Part shown: in pieces, positions 11,333 through 21,918 of the stretch | Position numbering within the stretch: the stretch's first letter is position 1 | How the letters are laid out: each line of letters starts with the position of its first letter | Origin: Gracilariopsis chorda | Taxonomy: Eukaryota; Rhodophyta; Florideophyceae; Gracilariales; Gracilariaceae | Direction of reading: 5' to 3' | Assembly: GCA_003194525.1 (NCBI GenBank) | Contig: NBIV01000104.1 | Span: 1-64,000, forward strand | DNA length: 64,000 bases | Program-made: the position numbers and the translations under genes | The notes under the pieces: model-generated | What the model saw: the letters and a program-made list of their open reading frames with translations, nothing else | Databases searched by the model: none | Told to the model about the DNA's origin: nothing

Positions 11333-11356
11333 TTACAATGGCATACTAGGGATATA

Positions 11357-11774
11357 GAGGTCAGAGGCCTGGCCGTTATGGTGCTGCCGCACTGTTAATT
11401 TAGATGGCGGTGCTCTGACGTTTTAATTTTAGGCGGCACTGCCGCCCTGTACTTGGCGCCCATCATGCGCTGCATGTCCACGTGGGGCACCGAACCTTGG
11501 CAGACTGCAGCGCAAGGGCACGTGTACACTTGTATAATTGGTTACTTTGTTATTTAAGTAGACTAACTTTACGACAGCTGTCGTAGCGGCTGGCCATAAT
11601 AGTGTGCCGAGCTCACTCACCCGCTTCTAATTGAAGTCCACCAGACTCTCGGTGGCTTTAGAACTCCAGTTCTCGTATTGCAACACAAGTCCTCCTGGAC
11701 TTGCTCCCGTTTTGGAGCCGACAATACAGGCTATAGCACGCGCAACTATAGGCGAGTTCCACCTCGTATCCCAC
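11357..11774. other. spacer between piggyBac-like and outer LTR elements
   Basis: No gene seen. It contains a short GC-rich inverted repeat (GGCGGCACTGCCGCC near 11433). It ends in CCCAC (11770-11774), the target duplication of the outer LTR element. Confidence 0.5.
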
Positions 11775-12094
11775 TGTGGTCGACCGGGCTTCGACGAGTC
11801 TGCGTTTGAAATTTGGGCTCAGCGAGACGAAAAGAAAACGGCGGTGGCTGTGTGAAATTTACGAAAGCCTCGGTGAGTTGGCCTGTTGTGGGTGATCGGG
11901 TGAGTTCGATGCCCCAGGGGACAGGAGGCATCTAGGGGTCGGCGGTCGAGGTATAAAACTAAAGCCTGAAGCAGACTGGCGCGCGGCGGAGATTAAACGC
12001 CGGCGGTCTCTCTCTCGAGAGGTTTTCCACTGTTGGGCGGTGGCGTAAAAAATATCTACGCCGATGGTACCGCACGTACAGTGACGGTACAACA
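11775..12094 (-). repeat. 3' LTR of the outer Ty3/gypsy element
   Basis: 320 bp, about 90% alike to 28362-28681. It contains the shared GAGGTATAAAACTAAAGCC segment, which looks like a TATA-type box on the plus strand. It is preceded by CCCAC. Confidence 0.88.
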
Positions 12095-12104
12095 ATCCCC
12101 TCTT

Positions 12105-13155
12105 TCAAAGACGAAGAACGGCTCGGGCTTTCGCGACCAGGTTGGCTGGCATGTTCTTGCGCTGCAGCAAGCGCTTGAGCATGGAAGGGATGTCTTCAAA
12201 GACATTGAAGAGAAGCTCCAGAGTTTCCTCAGATATGTCAAGGCCCTGCCATCGTAAAACGACTTGAAGTCCCTCAGGGCCGTCTTTTAGATCTATGAGC
12301 CGGGCAACGGGCATGCTCAGCTCTGATTGCAACACGTGATTCATGATCACGCGTTCGTCTACCGCGTCGTCGCGGTAGAACTTGAGACGCGTCTCGTGTA
12401 TCTCGTCCAGACGTCCTGTGATTAAGTCTTCGACTTGGTACACGAAGTCGTTGAGAGCCTTGATGACCCGAAGGGGACCACGCCAGCGAAGCAGTAGCTT
12501 ATCGCCGGCGTCATACTCGTCACGTGCGACGAGGACAAAATCTTCCTGTTCGAAGTTAGGGAGCTTGCCACGTGAGGCAGACGCTCGAGATTGCTCGCGA
12601 CTTTTGACCAGACTGGACTAGCGGGTGAAGCTCAGCGGAGACCTTGATGAGGTCTTCAACGTTTAACTTGCGCTCCATCTGCGAGTCGGTAAGAGTGACT
12701 GACTTGGCAGTAGAGGAGCAGAGGAAGGTCTTGGTCGGTGGTGTCGCTTCGCGTCCCATAAAGGCCGTGATCGGAAAAAAATTCCCGCGCGACGGAGACG
12801 TGGAATGGTTCAAGACCGAAGCAAAGATCGGAAGGAAGTCGGGCCATTCGTTAGTCCGCATATTCAGTTCCGACAGGACCCCTCCGGCCACGCGGACTAA
12901 CTCCTTTGCGAGTTGCTCAACTACCCCGTTGCTCCCGGGGCAGAAGGGCGGGTTGAAATGGTGCGGCACCTTGAGGCCCTTGCAGACCAGACGGACGATT
13001 TCGTTCTTGAATTGTGTGGGACCTTCTGACATCAGGCCATTGGGGACACCGAAGGCGGCGCACCAGTCGATGATCACCGAAGCTGCGTTTTCGGCATTGG
13101 TGTTCTCGTAGGCTAAGAACCACTTGTAGTCCGGATGGTCGTCGCGTGCCATGAG
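12105..13155 (-). pseudogene. outer element: integrase core (3' part) and C-terminal domain
   Basis: This is the downstream part of the outer element's pol region, separated from the rest by the nested insertion. Recognisable pieces are an integrase-core segment with GVPNGLMSEGPTQF and NPPFCPGSNGVVEQL, followed toward the LTR by a short tail with VVLRWQGLDISEETLE that resembles the chromo-like/SH3-like C-terminus of Ty3/gypsy integrases. Together with 24593-27053 it belongs to one fossil element. Confidence 0.8.
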
Positions 13156-13980
13156 TGAAGTGCAACGCCCTCAGGGAGGGATTCTTGGTACTTGATCGTT
13201 TTCCCGATATTATCGGTTGTGTAGTGTGTATATGAACTACGCCCCACAATGGTGGGTATGGACACGTGGGACACGTTTTTGGGTCAATTGGTGGTTGGCC
13301 ACAGTAGTGGATGTTGCCACGAAATGTGGAGTATTTTAGTTAATATTATTTATTATTTTCACACCCATTTCTGGGAAGCTAGTACTTAGTGCGACGGCGC
13401 CCTGCCGTCGCACCAGTAAAACTTCCCCAACAAGGGACCCCAACCTCGGGAATTGGCTCTAGTTGTTGCCGCTTGCGCGCGTACTCTACTCCTCTTTGGA
13501 GGGAAACGCCGTAAACCACGGGACATCTAACCCCCTTGCACATCTAAAGGGACCCATCACTGGGAGTATAATTGTTCCAATTGCATTAGTGTTTCGCCCT
13601 GTATAGGGATATTGTTACCGGCATCGCCGTTCGTCCCCGTCGCTCTCGCGACCCACTTCGTCCTTCCTTCCTCCTCTTCGCCCTTCCTTTTCCCCCTTTT
13701 TAGGGTAGCACCTCCCGCTATCCGCGGCCCTCGTGTGCGCATCCGCCCACACGCCCCCACTTACGTGGAAACATACCTCTACTGAGGATCACACCCCGCT
13801 CACGCGGATACCGATTCTTCGCCTTCACCTCCCTGCGCGAGTCGCGACAGGTGTCCCTGGTCTTACAAACCGGCTTCGCCGTGACACCTCTGGGAGGGCT
13901 CTACCCAACTGGGTTCACCTCGTGAGAGGAAGATCCCGAACGTTTTTCGGTGTTTTTCCCCTTTGGGGCATTGCACCACA
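13156..13980 (+). repeat. 5' LTR of inner element
   Basis: 825 bp, starting TGAAGTGC and ending CACCACA. It contains a perfect 10-bp stem, GTGCGACGGC with its complement, at 13389-13413, and an A/T-rich stretch near 13330-13360. About 14 differences separate it from 23763-24587. Confidence 0.93.
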
Positions 13981-13983
13981 AAG

Positions 13984-13999
13984 TGGTCTCCCGACCTAG
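13984..13999 (+). promoter_or_regulatory. possible primer-binding site
   Basis: TGGTCTCCCGACCTAG begins three bases after the 5' LTR. A TGG start right after the LTR is the usual position for tRNA priming. I cannot name the tRNA. Confidence 0.35.
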
Positions 14000-14085
14000 A
14001 ATCGGTTTTTGTTTTCCCTCTTACGAGTTTTGTTTTTATTTACCGGAAGTTCCGTGATCGTTTCCCGTCGTAACGGTATTTTTTC

Positions 14086-16260
14086 ATGTCGAGAAATCCC
14101 TCCGATGTGGAGCCAGTGGTTACGCGTAGTCGCTCCCGCGACAACGCGGACACTTCCGAAGTTCGGTTCGTACCCCGTATCCCTATACGGACAAGTTCCA
14201 GCCGTACTGGCGCCGCTTCATCGCGGAATGATAACCCCGACCGGGAACCCCGGAACCTCCTTTTGCCCTCGTTATCACCCCCGCAGGGGAATGCAGCATC
14301 GACTCCTGCTGCTGCTGCAGTGCCCCAGGCACCCCGGCCTGCTCCCGCTGTCGCGGCTTCAAGCCCCCGTGGAATGGGCGATAACACCCCCCAGGGGACT
14401 TCCCTGGAATCCCAGGTCCGCGCTCTGTGGACCGCCAATGACACCCTTGTAGGGGAACTAAAATCCCTCCAAGAGGTGGTCTTGGCAACCCCCGTAAAGG
14501 AGGTCGCCGAGGAACTCCGTATTTTACGGTCTGACGTCAACTCCGTGTTGGAGAGTTTGGGACAACCCGCCACCTTCATCGAAGGAGTTGAAGCCCGATT
14601 TGATCGGATTGGTGCCCGCCTGGAGACGCTGGAGCAGTTCGTCCTCATGGACAAACCATCCCCGGATGATCCGGTAAACGAGGCATCGCACAACGACCAG
14701 CTTGCTGGGAAGAAGAAACGCCGTCATCGACGGAAACACCACCGAAAATACTCGGACTCCGATTATTCGACATCGTCGGACTCATCCCGAAACCATTCGG
14801 TTAGCTCGAGCTCCTCGGACTCCAACTCGGAGGACGAGAAGCGAGGCTACTCCTCCCGCTCGAAGCGGTCATCGGCCACTGAAGGTGTGGTCCGAACCCG
14901 CCAGAAGGGGAGAAGACATCCCGGTCTTCGGGAATTGAAACCGACAAACCCGGATTACCGGAAGCTTTTATCATACCGGTACTACCGGCTCGAAGACTCG
15001 TCACTTGGACACACGCCCCGTGGTACGGGAAGGGTGCAAGAATGCATTAAGCGAATGCAGCTCTCGCTCCGCAACCAGTATTTTACTGGAGAGGACCCAG
15101 TCCTAGTACTGGATTTCTTATCCCGCTTTGTAGCGGAGGCCGATATCCTCGGTATTAATGAGGGACAAGCCTATTTGGCTTTACTGTATTTCTTACGGGG
15201 AGTGGCGGAGGACCAATACAACTCTGTCAGAGGATCTTCTCGTGCCTCCGAGGGAGGAGTTACTTGCTGGCCGGAGGCTGTGCAGTATCTACTGCGCTCC
15301 TACGCCACAAACACCGCTATTCAGCAGGCTATCCTCGCTTTGCGAGATACACGCCAGCGTGCTGGAGAGACCGAGACCGATTACTCGGTGCGCCTTAACA
15401 AGGCTTTCCACAGATGTGGTAACGTATACCCCGCTGGGAAGCGCAGTACCATGTTCATCGATGGTCTTGACCCGGCAATCCGGAGTTTAGTTACCCGTTA
15501 TCGGGAGGCCAAGCGGAGGATCACCTATCTCGAGCTGGTTCAACACGCTCGAGCGGAAGGGAATGCACTCTGTGCAAGAACTCCGAACAATCGGTCTAAA
15601 TCCGCTAAGGCGTTGTTGCTAGAAAGCGAAGCTTCCTCACTCCCGCTCACTGCGGATGGGAACCCTGGACAGGGATTTGATACCGCGCATTTAGTGCAGG
15701 AGGATGGTGTGTCGATACCCACCAGTGATTTACCGTCAACGACGGAGATTACCCGTGATACTGGAACGGAAGACCCCGTTTTGTACGGTGGTAACAGTCG
15801 GGTTCAACCCCAACGACTCCCGTTTTCAAACGGTCAATCCCGTTATCAACGGCCTGGATGGACTGACACCCGCCCTGCGGTTCGCTTCTCCGATACTCGG
15901 AATAATAATCCGCGTGTCGCGGTATTGGCTCTGATTTGCCACCTGTGCTATGCCCATGGCCATACTTCACCTCAGTGTATTTGTTCACTGAAGGATATGG
16001 CCAAGGTGGTGGCAAATTATGAGGCCCTCACTCCAGAGGAGAAACGTTCCGTCCCGACGGCTTCCTACCTCCGTGCTAAAACGGACTTTTCCCATTCCCT
16101 ACCACAGACCCCGCGTGCGCGGCAAGCTTCATACACCCCGATTCGGGAGATCACGCAACCATCCGTTGCAACCCCCGCTTATGCGGATAGAAACCCCCGT
16201 CAACGGGATGAAGCACTCGTTGTCGAGGAAACCAACCCACCGCCGAAGGCGGAAAACTAA
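14086..16260 (+). CDS. inner element gag-like protein
   Basis: An open frame of 724 codons starting at ATG about 100 bp past the 5' LTR. The N-terminal half is Pro/Ser/Arg-rich and low-complexity, with a basic KKKRRHRRKHHRK run and a long Ser tract. A helical capsid-like region follows from about residue 310 (RMQLSLRNQYFTGEDP onward). A canonical CCHC zinc knuckle, CHLCYAHGHTSPQC, lies near residue 635. This is the normal order of a Ty3/gypsy Gag: particle assembly, then RNA binding. The disordered N-terminal extension is long for the family. The nucleotide sequence is packed with short inverted repeats (see findings). Confidence 0.88.
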   Translation: MSRNPSDVEPVVTRSRSRDNADTSEVRFVPRIPIRTSSSRTGAASSRNDNPDREPRNLLLPSLSPPQGNAASTPAAAAVPQAPRPAPAVAASSPRGMGDNTPQGTSLESQVRALWTANDTLVGELKSLQEVVLATPVKEVAEELRILRSDVNSVLESLGQPATFIEGVEARFDRIGARLETLEQFVLMDKPSPDDPVNEASHNDQLAGKKKRRHRRKHHRKYSDSDYSTSSDSSRNHSVSSSSSDSNSEDEKRGYSSRSKRSSATEGVVRTRQKGRRHPGLRELKPTNPDYRKLLSYRYYRLEDSSLGHTPRGTGRVQECIKRMQLSLRNQYFTGEDPVLVLDFLSRFVAEADILGINEGQAYLALLYFLRGVAEDQYNSVRGSSRASEGGVTCWPEAVQYLLRSYATNTAIQQAILALRDTRQRAGETETDYSVRLNKAFHRCGNVYPAGKRSTMFIDGLDPAIRSLVTRYREAKRRITYLELVQHARAEGNALCARTPNNRSKSAKALLLESEASSLPLTADGNPGQGFDTAHLVQEDGVSIPTSDLPSTTEITRDTGTEDPVLYGGNSRVQPQRLPFSNGQSRYQRPGWTDTRPAVRFSDTRNNNPRVAVLALICHLCYAHGHTSPQCICSLKDMAKVVANYEALTPEEKRSVPTASYLRAKTDFSHSLPQTPRARQASYTPIREITQPSVATPAYADRNPRQRDEALVVEETNPPPKAEN

Positions 16261-16277
16261 CTGAGGGAGTCTCCCCT

Positions 16278-16757
16278 TTGGGAGAGGCGTCCTCAAGAAC
16301 GAGGCTATTGGCGCCCGAGGCGTCCTCGCCTTGCTCCCCGGTGAAAGTCCTCTCGAGGAAAGACACCGCTGACGCGGACTCTGCGCACCTCGGTGTGTTG
16401 CGTCGCCCGTGGATACGGAGTAAAAATCCCCGGATTCCCGGTAGAGTCTTGGTCTTGGCCAAGCGCAACTATAAGGTCTATGCCGACCTTGGCCTTGATC
16501 CCCAGTTTATGGTGAGGTTTCTCACCGTCCTGGATACAGGTGCAGGCCCCAACTTTGTTGTGGAATCATTTTTACCCCAGCTTGTGCGGTCGCGTATCCG
16601 CTCTGACGCGGTCCCCGACATTTCGGATGCGAACAACAATCCGTTACAAACGGTGGGCACAGTAGACCTCGTCGTGAGACTTGGTACCTCTGTGGTGAAG
16701 TTGGACTTCATCGTTTGCCGTTCATTGGCAGCACCAGTCATACTGGGATGTGATTAA
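16278..16757 (+). CDS. inner element aspartic protease region
   Basis: This region downstream of gag contains VLDTGAGPNFV, the active-site motif of retropepsin-type proteases, followed by VILGCD, the usual second signature. It would process the element's polyproteins. In this family protease is normally made as part of a larger polyprotein, by read-through or frameshifting; the exact mode here cannot be told from sequence. Confidence 0.8.
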   Translation: MGEASSRTRLLAPEASSPCSPVKVLSRKDTADADSAHLGVLRRPWIRSKNPRIPGRVLVLAKRNYKVYADLGLDPQFMVRFLTVLDTGAGPNFVVESFLPQLVRSRIRSDAVPDISDANNNPLQTVGTVDLVVRLGTSVVKLDFIVCRSLAAPVILGCD

Positions 16758-17024
16758 TGCGACAGATTTGTCGACGCAATCAGGCCCCGCCTCAGGCGTG
16801 TAGAACTTGACGACGGATCGTCGGTTCCGATTGTTCGCCACCCGCCAAAGCGGTCGTCTTGGAAACAAGTTCCGCTCCCTGCTGCGCAGGAACCACCGCC
16901 CGCGTCCCGCGAATCCACCAAGCTTCGCGTCGCTGCCTCGGTTTCTATACCGGCTGAGTACCAAGTCTGGGTGCAGGTAAATTCCCGTCAACACGGTCTT
17001 CGGGTCATACAACCCCTCGCCTAG

Positions 17025-20000
17025 TTGTACGAGAAATCCCAGCTGGCGCTGGCTAATGGAATTGTCTCCATTTCCCCGGATGTTCCTTTCCGGATATTGG
17101 TTGCCAACCTTGGCAAACACCCCCAGTATCTGGTAAAACACCAAGTAATTGGGAGTGTAACCCCCCATCCTAAGGGAATGCTGCCAACAAAGATGACAGC
17201 CGCCGATGTACTCGGAGTTACCACCTCTTCTGAGGAGTTCGCCCCGCCTTCCGAAGACGTCAAGTGTAAGGAGGGGGAGGAAACCGCTACTTCAGCGTCG
17301 AACATACCGAGTAACTCGGAATTGCGAACCACACCTGTTCCACAGGACAATGCTCCATCGAGCAACGACCGGATTGATCCGGAAAAAGCACTTGAAGCGC
17401 TGGACTTCAGGCACGTGCCAGAGTCGCACCGCGACAAACTCCGTACCATGTTACGGGAATTCACCACAATGTGGGATGGCTCGCTTGGCGAGATTAATGC
17501 AACGGAACACCGGATCGATTTAATCTCCGGTGCGCGACCGGTTGCACAACCCCCTTACAGGGCAGGTCCGAAAGCTCGGGAAGAGGAGCAGTCCCAAGTG
17601 GACAAGATGCTCCGCGCAGGTGTGATTGAGCCCGCTCAATCACCCTGGGCATCCCCAGTTGTACTGGCTTTAAAGGCCGACGGAACCTGGAGGTTCTGTG
17701 TCTACTACCGCCGGCTTAATGCCGTCACCGTTAGGGACACGTACCCTATCCCTCGTATGGACGAGTGCATCGACTTCCTTGGAGACGCCACCGTGTTCAC
17801 GGCCCTTGATGCCAATTGGGGATATTGGCAAGTACCTGTCAGACAGGAGGATTGCGACAAAACCGCATTCACCTGCCACGCAGGAACGTACCGCTTCAAG
17901 CGGATGCCATTTGGGTTAACCAACGCCCCTGCCACCTTTCAGCGTGCAGTAGATATTCTACTCAATCGCTTTAAGTGGCGGAGTTGTCTGGTCTACCTTG
18001 ATGATATTATCATCTTCTCCAACTCGTTGGACGACCATCTCACTCACGTCGGAGACATGCTGACTGTACTCCACGATGCGGGAATTACCCTCAAGTTGAG
18101 GAAATGCGAGTTTTTCACGGATACTGTGAAGTATCTGGGTCACATTATCCGTCCTGGACGGTTAGCGATCAAGAAAGCTCGAGTCAAATCCCTCGTTGAG
18201 GCGAAAGAACCCCGTACTCAAACGGAACTGCGCTCCTTTTTGGGGCTGGTCAACGTCTATCGACGGTTTATCCCGAACTTTTCGGATACTGCAGCGCCCC
18301 TAAACGCGTTGTTGCGAAAGGGGAACCCCCCAAAACTGGGAACATTTACGCCCGAGCAATCGAAAGCTTTTAACTCCTTGAAGGAGGCTGTCACATCAGC
18401 ACCAATCCTACATCTCCCAAAACTTGGGTTGCCATACTCCGTAGATACAGACTCGAGCGACTACCAAGTCGGGTGTGCTCTTTTTCAAACCACCCCCGAG
18501 GGGGAACGACACCCAATTGGTTATTGGTCGCGCTCGCTCAATGTTCATGAGCGGAACTACTCCGTATCGGAGAAAGAGTGCCTCGCCGTCGTATGGGCGA
18601 CGACCACTCTGCGCCCCTACCTTATGGGAATTCACTTCACCGTGTACACGGATCATTCCTCATTGAGGTGGTTGATGAATATCTCCGACCCGTCGGGACG
18701 CCTCATGCGCTGGAGACTCCGCCTCGCGGAATATGACTTTCAAGTCATTTATAAAAAGGGCGCGCAGAACACCCAGGCCGACGCTTTGTCGCGGTTACCC
18801 ACAACTGGGGAAGCACTCCCAATGGAGGATGATGAAGTCCCATGTTTCATGGCCATAGACCCGGATAATCCGGAATGTGCCGTCGAGGCTGGGCCAGAAA
18901 ACTGGGACAAGGATGCTGACTTTGACGAACTACTCGCATCGCGAGATGAATCTGAGAACCCGTTACCGGGAAACTTTGTACCGGTATCACCGGAAGAAAT
19001 GATCCGAGAACAATTCGGCGACCCATTCTGTACGAGAATTCGTGCCCGTATTAACGGTGGTGAAGATCTCCCTTTCGGGGTAAACGACAAACGCTACCTC
19101 GTAAGGAAGGTCGAAGCCCGCCCACAGATTGCTGTACCTCATTCCCTGCAGTCGCGGGTGTTACATCTATCACACTACGCCCCCATTGGAGGTCACCCAG
19201 GTGGGAGGAAACTCTACCTAACCCTGCGAAGGGATTTCTATTGGCCCGCCATGGCGGTGGATTGCTACGCAACCGTGCGGTTTTGTAGCGAATGCGCGAA
19301 GAATCGCGTCAAGCTCCGCAAAAATGCGAAGAAGATGAAACTATTCCCCGCAAGGGCGCCGCTCGAGTTTATCGCGATCGATATTCTCGGACCATTACTC
19401 ACCACGAAACGTGGAAACAAGTTTCTACTTGTCATTACCGACAGCTTTTCTAAGCTGGTACGGACTGTCCCTCTTCGGAGGATAACCGCTCTCACGGTGG
19501 ACCAGGCTCTGGTGACGCACTGGATTTTTGTCTACGGTCCCCCTGTGGAGGTGCTCTCCGATAACGGGAAACAGTTCGTGAGCAAGTTCTTCCAGGATGT
19601 TTGTCGCATCCTGGATGTCAAGAACTTGTTCACCACTACCTACCACCCCCAGTGTAATGGGCAAGTTGAACGGTTTAACAGGACGTTACTCGCGGCGTTA
19701 CGTTCCTACGTCGCTGACCACCCAACGAATTGGGATCTCTACGCTGATGCGGTAACCTACGCGTACAATACGCAGGTACACCGGACTACCAGAGTTTCGC
19801 CATTCGAGTTGGTTCTATCTAGAACACCCCCGCCTGTGGCGCTGGAACCCCAAGCTACCTTGGACAATTTCCCATCTGTGGGTATCTACCGGCAGCAATG
19901 GAAGCAATGGCTTTCCAAGCTGGTCCCCGCGGCGCAGAAGTCTATGGCACGGGCCCAAGCCGCTTCCAAGCGGGATTTTGTCGCTCGCTTGCGAGGAAAG

Positions 20001-21737
20001 ACCCCCCCGATTCGGGCAAATAACTACGTCTTCATCAGGAAGGAGTACTACAATCCGGAACGGGAGAAGCATCACAAACTCTCGCCTGTGGCGGATGGAC
20101 CCTTCAAGGTCATCTCTGTTAACACCGACACTGTCGTGGTAGAGATGGGCGACACGCACGAACGGATTTCCCGTGATCGTGTTGTCCTTGCCCCTCCTCC
20201 CTCGTCAGAGGTAGTCCTGGATCCAGGCAACCCCGTTTCTACGGACTCTGCAACACCGGAATCATCCGGGAGTACTAGGCCTACGGTACTACCACACCCC
20301 AGCCGGGGACTCTCAGACCTAGCGACTCTGTCGGATTCACCGGCTCAGCCGGGTAATTCGGGCCTCTCAGTGCCCGCCCCTACCACGCCCGCCCCATTGG
20401 CGCGCATTTATACCCGCCAAGCGGGGAATGTTATCCCTTATCCCGCCGCTCCGTCTAAGAAGGGGGAGGAGCACGCTCGTTTTCGAGGAACGATATCGCC
20501 GTCGCAACGGGAAGTTGAAACGCAGTCACCGCACACCCCTGTCAGGGAGGGATCCCCGTTACGGGAGTACGGCGACGATCGCCCTCAATCCCCTGAGCAG
20601 GGCGATGCCTCGAAGCCGCCGTTGGCGGAAGTCCCCGCGGAAGCGGTTCAATCAGGCCGATCAGACCCGCGCCCTGCGGAGAAGAGGCGCCCAGATACAC
20701 CAGCGCCGCTGGGAAATCCCCACACCCAACCTGGGGAAAAAGGCAGCCAAGCCGCAGCCGAAGCTTCGGGCCCTGGCCCGCAAGCGCCGGAAACGCCTCC
20801 CGTCGTCGACGGAATTGAAGCCCCCGTTCCGGGGAATAATTTGCGCCACCTCCCACAACGCTGCGAGGAAGAACCGAGGAACTCGGAAAAATCGCACGCC
20901 ATCGCACGCTCGAAACCGGTCATACCGGACGCTGCTCCTCCGCGTGCAGACGGTGGACCGCACTTAGCGGCCAAGCCCCTGAAAAGGGTGTCATCGGCAC
21001 CTGCCCGGCACCCCCCAAAGGGGAATTTTGACCAAAATACCGGTGTACCGGAGTTAGCCCCAGGCAATCCGTCAGTAGCCGGGGACACCACGGCATCGCC
21101 AGAACGTATGGTGCAGAGCGCTCGTGCGCCTGGCAGAGAGGCAGTCTGCCACCCAATCACCGTGTCGCACGGGACCCCCCAGGGGATTGTGGAAATGCCA
21201 ATTCCGCAGGAGCGGTCATCTTCCCGCAAACTCGCAGTTCGTGAGCTCAACCGCGAAGGCGGAGCCCAAGTCCCCCACCGACTGGCGGTTCGCCCGCAAT
21301 ACCGCGAAAGCGGAAATGAACCTGCCCCAATGAGGAATGACTTGCCGGTGAAAACCGTGGCACCACACACCCTCTTGAAGGATATCTTCCCGCATGAGCA
21401 GCGGCCGCTATCACAGCGCACGGCAACGCCGGGGTTATCGCCGAACACCCTGCTAAGGGACATTATACCGCACAGCGGGCAGCCCCCGCAAGGAAGTACA
21501 ACCACCACCCGGGACGGCTGGCAGGTCTACGAACGAGAGTTTGTACTAGACCGACTTGTCGGACACACCTGGGACCAGGATGGTATTCTACAATACCGCG
21601 TCCGCTGGTACGGGTACGACCTCAGTGGGGATACGTGGGAGCCAATGGAACACCTCCCACGGTCGCAGGTCCTGCGATACCACCGTCAAACGGGAACTGC
21701 AGCCCCAGCCACGTTGGTTAATGCCCAAGTTGGGTAA
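17025..21737 (+). CDS. inner element pol: RT, RNase H, integrase, chromodomain
   Basis: About 1,570 codons. Reverse transcriptase has LDANWGYWQVPV and the catalytic YLDDIIIF near 17995-18020. RNase H begins near VDTDSSDYQVGCALF (about 18440). Integrase has its HHCC finger (HYAPIGGHPGG to FCSECAKN, about 19170-19310), the catalytic core with AIDILGPL and LSDNGKQF, and NGQVERFNRTL. A proline-rich linker of over 400 residues follows. The protein ends in a chromodomain (REFVLDRLVGHTWDQ, then YRVRWYGYD and DTWEPMEHL, about 21535-21690). Chromodomains guide chromovirus integration to marked chromatin. The linker between integrase and chromodomain is unusually long. Confidence 0.92.
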   Translation: MYEKSQLALANGIVSISPDVPFRILVANLGKHPQYLVKHQVIGSVTPHPKGMLPTKMTAADVLGVTTSSEEFAPPSEDVKCKEGEETATSASNIPSNSELRTTPVPQDNAPSSNDRIDPEKALEALDFRHVPESHRDKLRTMLREFTTMWDGSLGEINATEHRIDLISGARPVAQPPYRAGPKAREEEQSQVDKMLRAGVIEPAQSPWASPVVLALKADGTWRFCVYYRRLNAVTVRDTYPIPRMDECIDFLGDATVFTALDANWGYWQVPVRQEDCDKTAFTCHAGTYRFKRMPFGLTNAPATFQRAVDILLNRFKWRSCLVYLDDIIIFSNSLDDHLTHVGDMLTVLHDAGITLKLRKCEFFTDTVKYLGHIIRPGRLAIKKARVKSLVEAKEPRTQTELRSFLGLVNVYRRFIPNFSDTAAPLNALLRKGNPPKLGTFTPEQSKAFNSLKEAVTSAPILHLPKLGLPYSVDTDSSDYQVGCALFQTTPEGERHPIGYWSRSLNVHERNYSVSEKECLAVVWATTTLRPYLMGIHFTVYTDHSSLRWLMNISDPSGRLMRWRLRLAEYDFQVIYKKGAQNTQADALSRLPTTGEALPMEDDEVPCFMAIDPDNPECAVEAGPENWDKDADFDELLASRDESENPLPGNFVPVSPEEMIREQFGDPFCTRIRARINGGEDLPFGVNDKRYLVRKVEARPQIAVPHSLQSRVLHLSHYAPIGGHPGGRKLYLTLRRDFYWPAMAVDCYATVRFCSECAKNRVKLRKNAKKMKLFPARAPLEFIAIDILGPLLTTKRGNKFLLVITDSFSKLVRTVPLRRITALTVDQALVTHWIFVYGPPVEVLSDNGKQFVSKFFQDVCRILDVKNLFTTTYHPQCNGQVERFNRTLLAALRSYVADHPTNWDLYADAVTYAYNTQVHRTTRVSPFELVLSRTPPPVALEPQATLDNFPSVGIYRQQWKQWLSKLVPAAQKSMARAQAASKRDFVARLRGKTPPIRANNYVFIRKEYYNPEREKHHKLSPVADGPFKVISVNTDTVVVEMGDTHERISRDRVVLAPPPSSEVVLDPGNPVSTDSATPESSGSTRPTVLPHPSRGLSDLATLSDSPAQPGNSGLSVPAPTTPAPLARIYTRQAGNVIPYPAAPSKKGEEHARFRGTISPSQREVETQSPHTPVREGSPLREYGDDRPQSPEQGDASKPPLAEVPAEAVQSGRSDPRPAEKRRPDTPAPLGNPHTQPGEKGSQAAAEASGPGPQAPETPPVVDGIEAPVPGNNLRHLPQRCEEEPRNSEKSHAIARSKPVIPDAAPPRADGGPHLAAKPLKRVSSAPARHPPKGNFDQNTGVPELAPGNPSVAGDTTASPERMVQSARAPGREAVCHPITVSHGTPQGIVEMPIPQERSSSRKLAVRELNREGGAQVPHRLAVRPQYRESGNEPAPMRNDLPVKTVAPHTLLKDIFPHEQRPLSQRTATPGLSPNTLLRDIIPHSGQPPQGSTTTTRDGWQVYEREFVLDRLVGHTWDQDGILQYRVRWYGYDLSGDTWEPMEHLPRSQVLRYHRQTGTAAPATLVNAQVG

Positions 21738-21918
21738 CGTTGCTGCGCGAGCAGAGAGCGATAACAAGGCAAGGTCCGTCGAAGACGGGGAACTTAACCG
21801 ACAAGCACCGTTCTAAACGGGAAAGTTTATTCAAGGGAGCAGCTAGCTCCCCACAATACTACACTACACTAACTGGCATAGACAGGGAAAGAAGAACCAG
21901 GAAACTGGACTAGAGGTT

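Larger units (their letters stand above)
7498..11356 (+). mobile_element. piggyBac-like DNA transposon, decayed
   Basis: About 3.86 kb bounded by inverted ends that share TATATCCCTAGT (7498-7509, and its reverse complement at 11345-11356). CCCTAG termini are characteristic of piggyBac elements, although the usual TTAA target is not seen; TATA lies at both edges and may be the duplication or part of the repeat. Two copies of an 18-bp palindrome related to GGTTCCATATATAGAACC sit inside each end. The interior is one long transposase frame interrupted only by stop codons. Confidence 0.75.
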
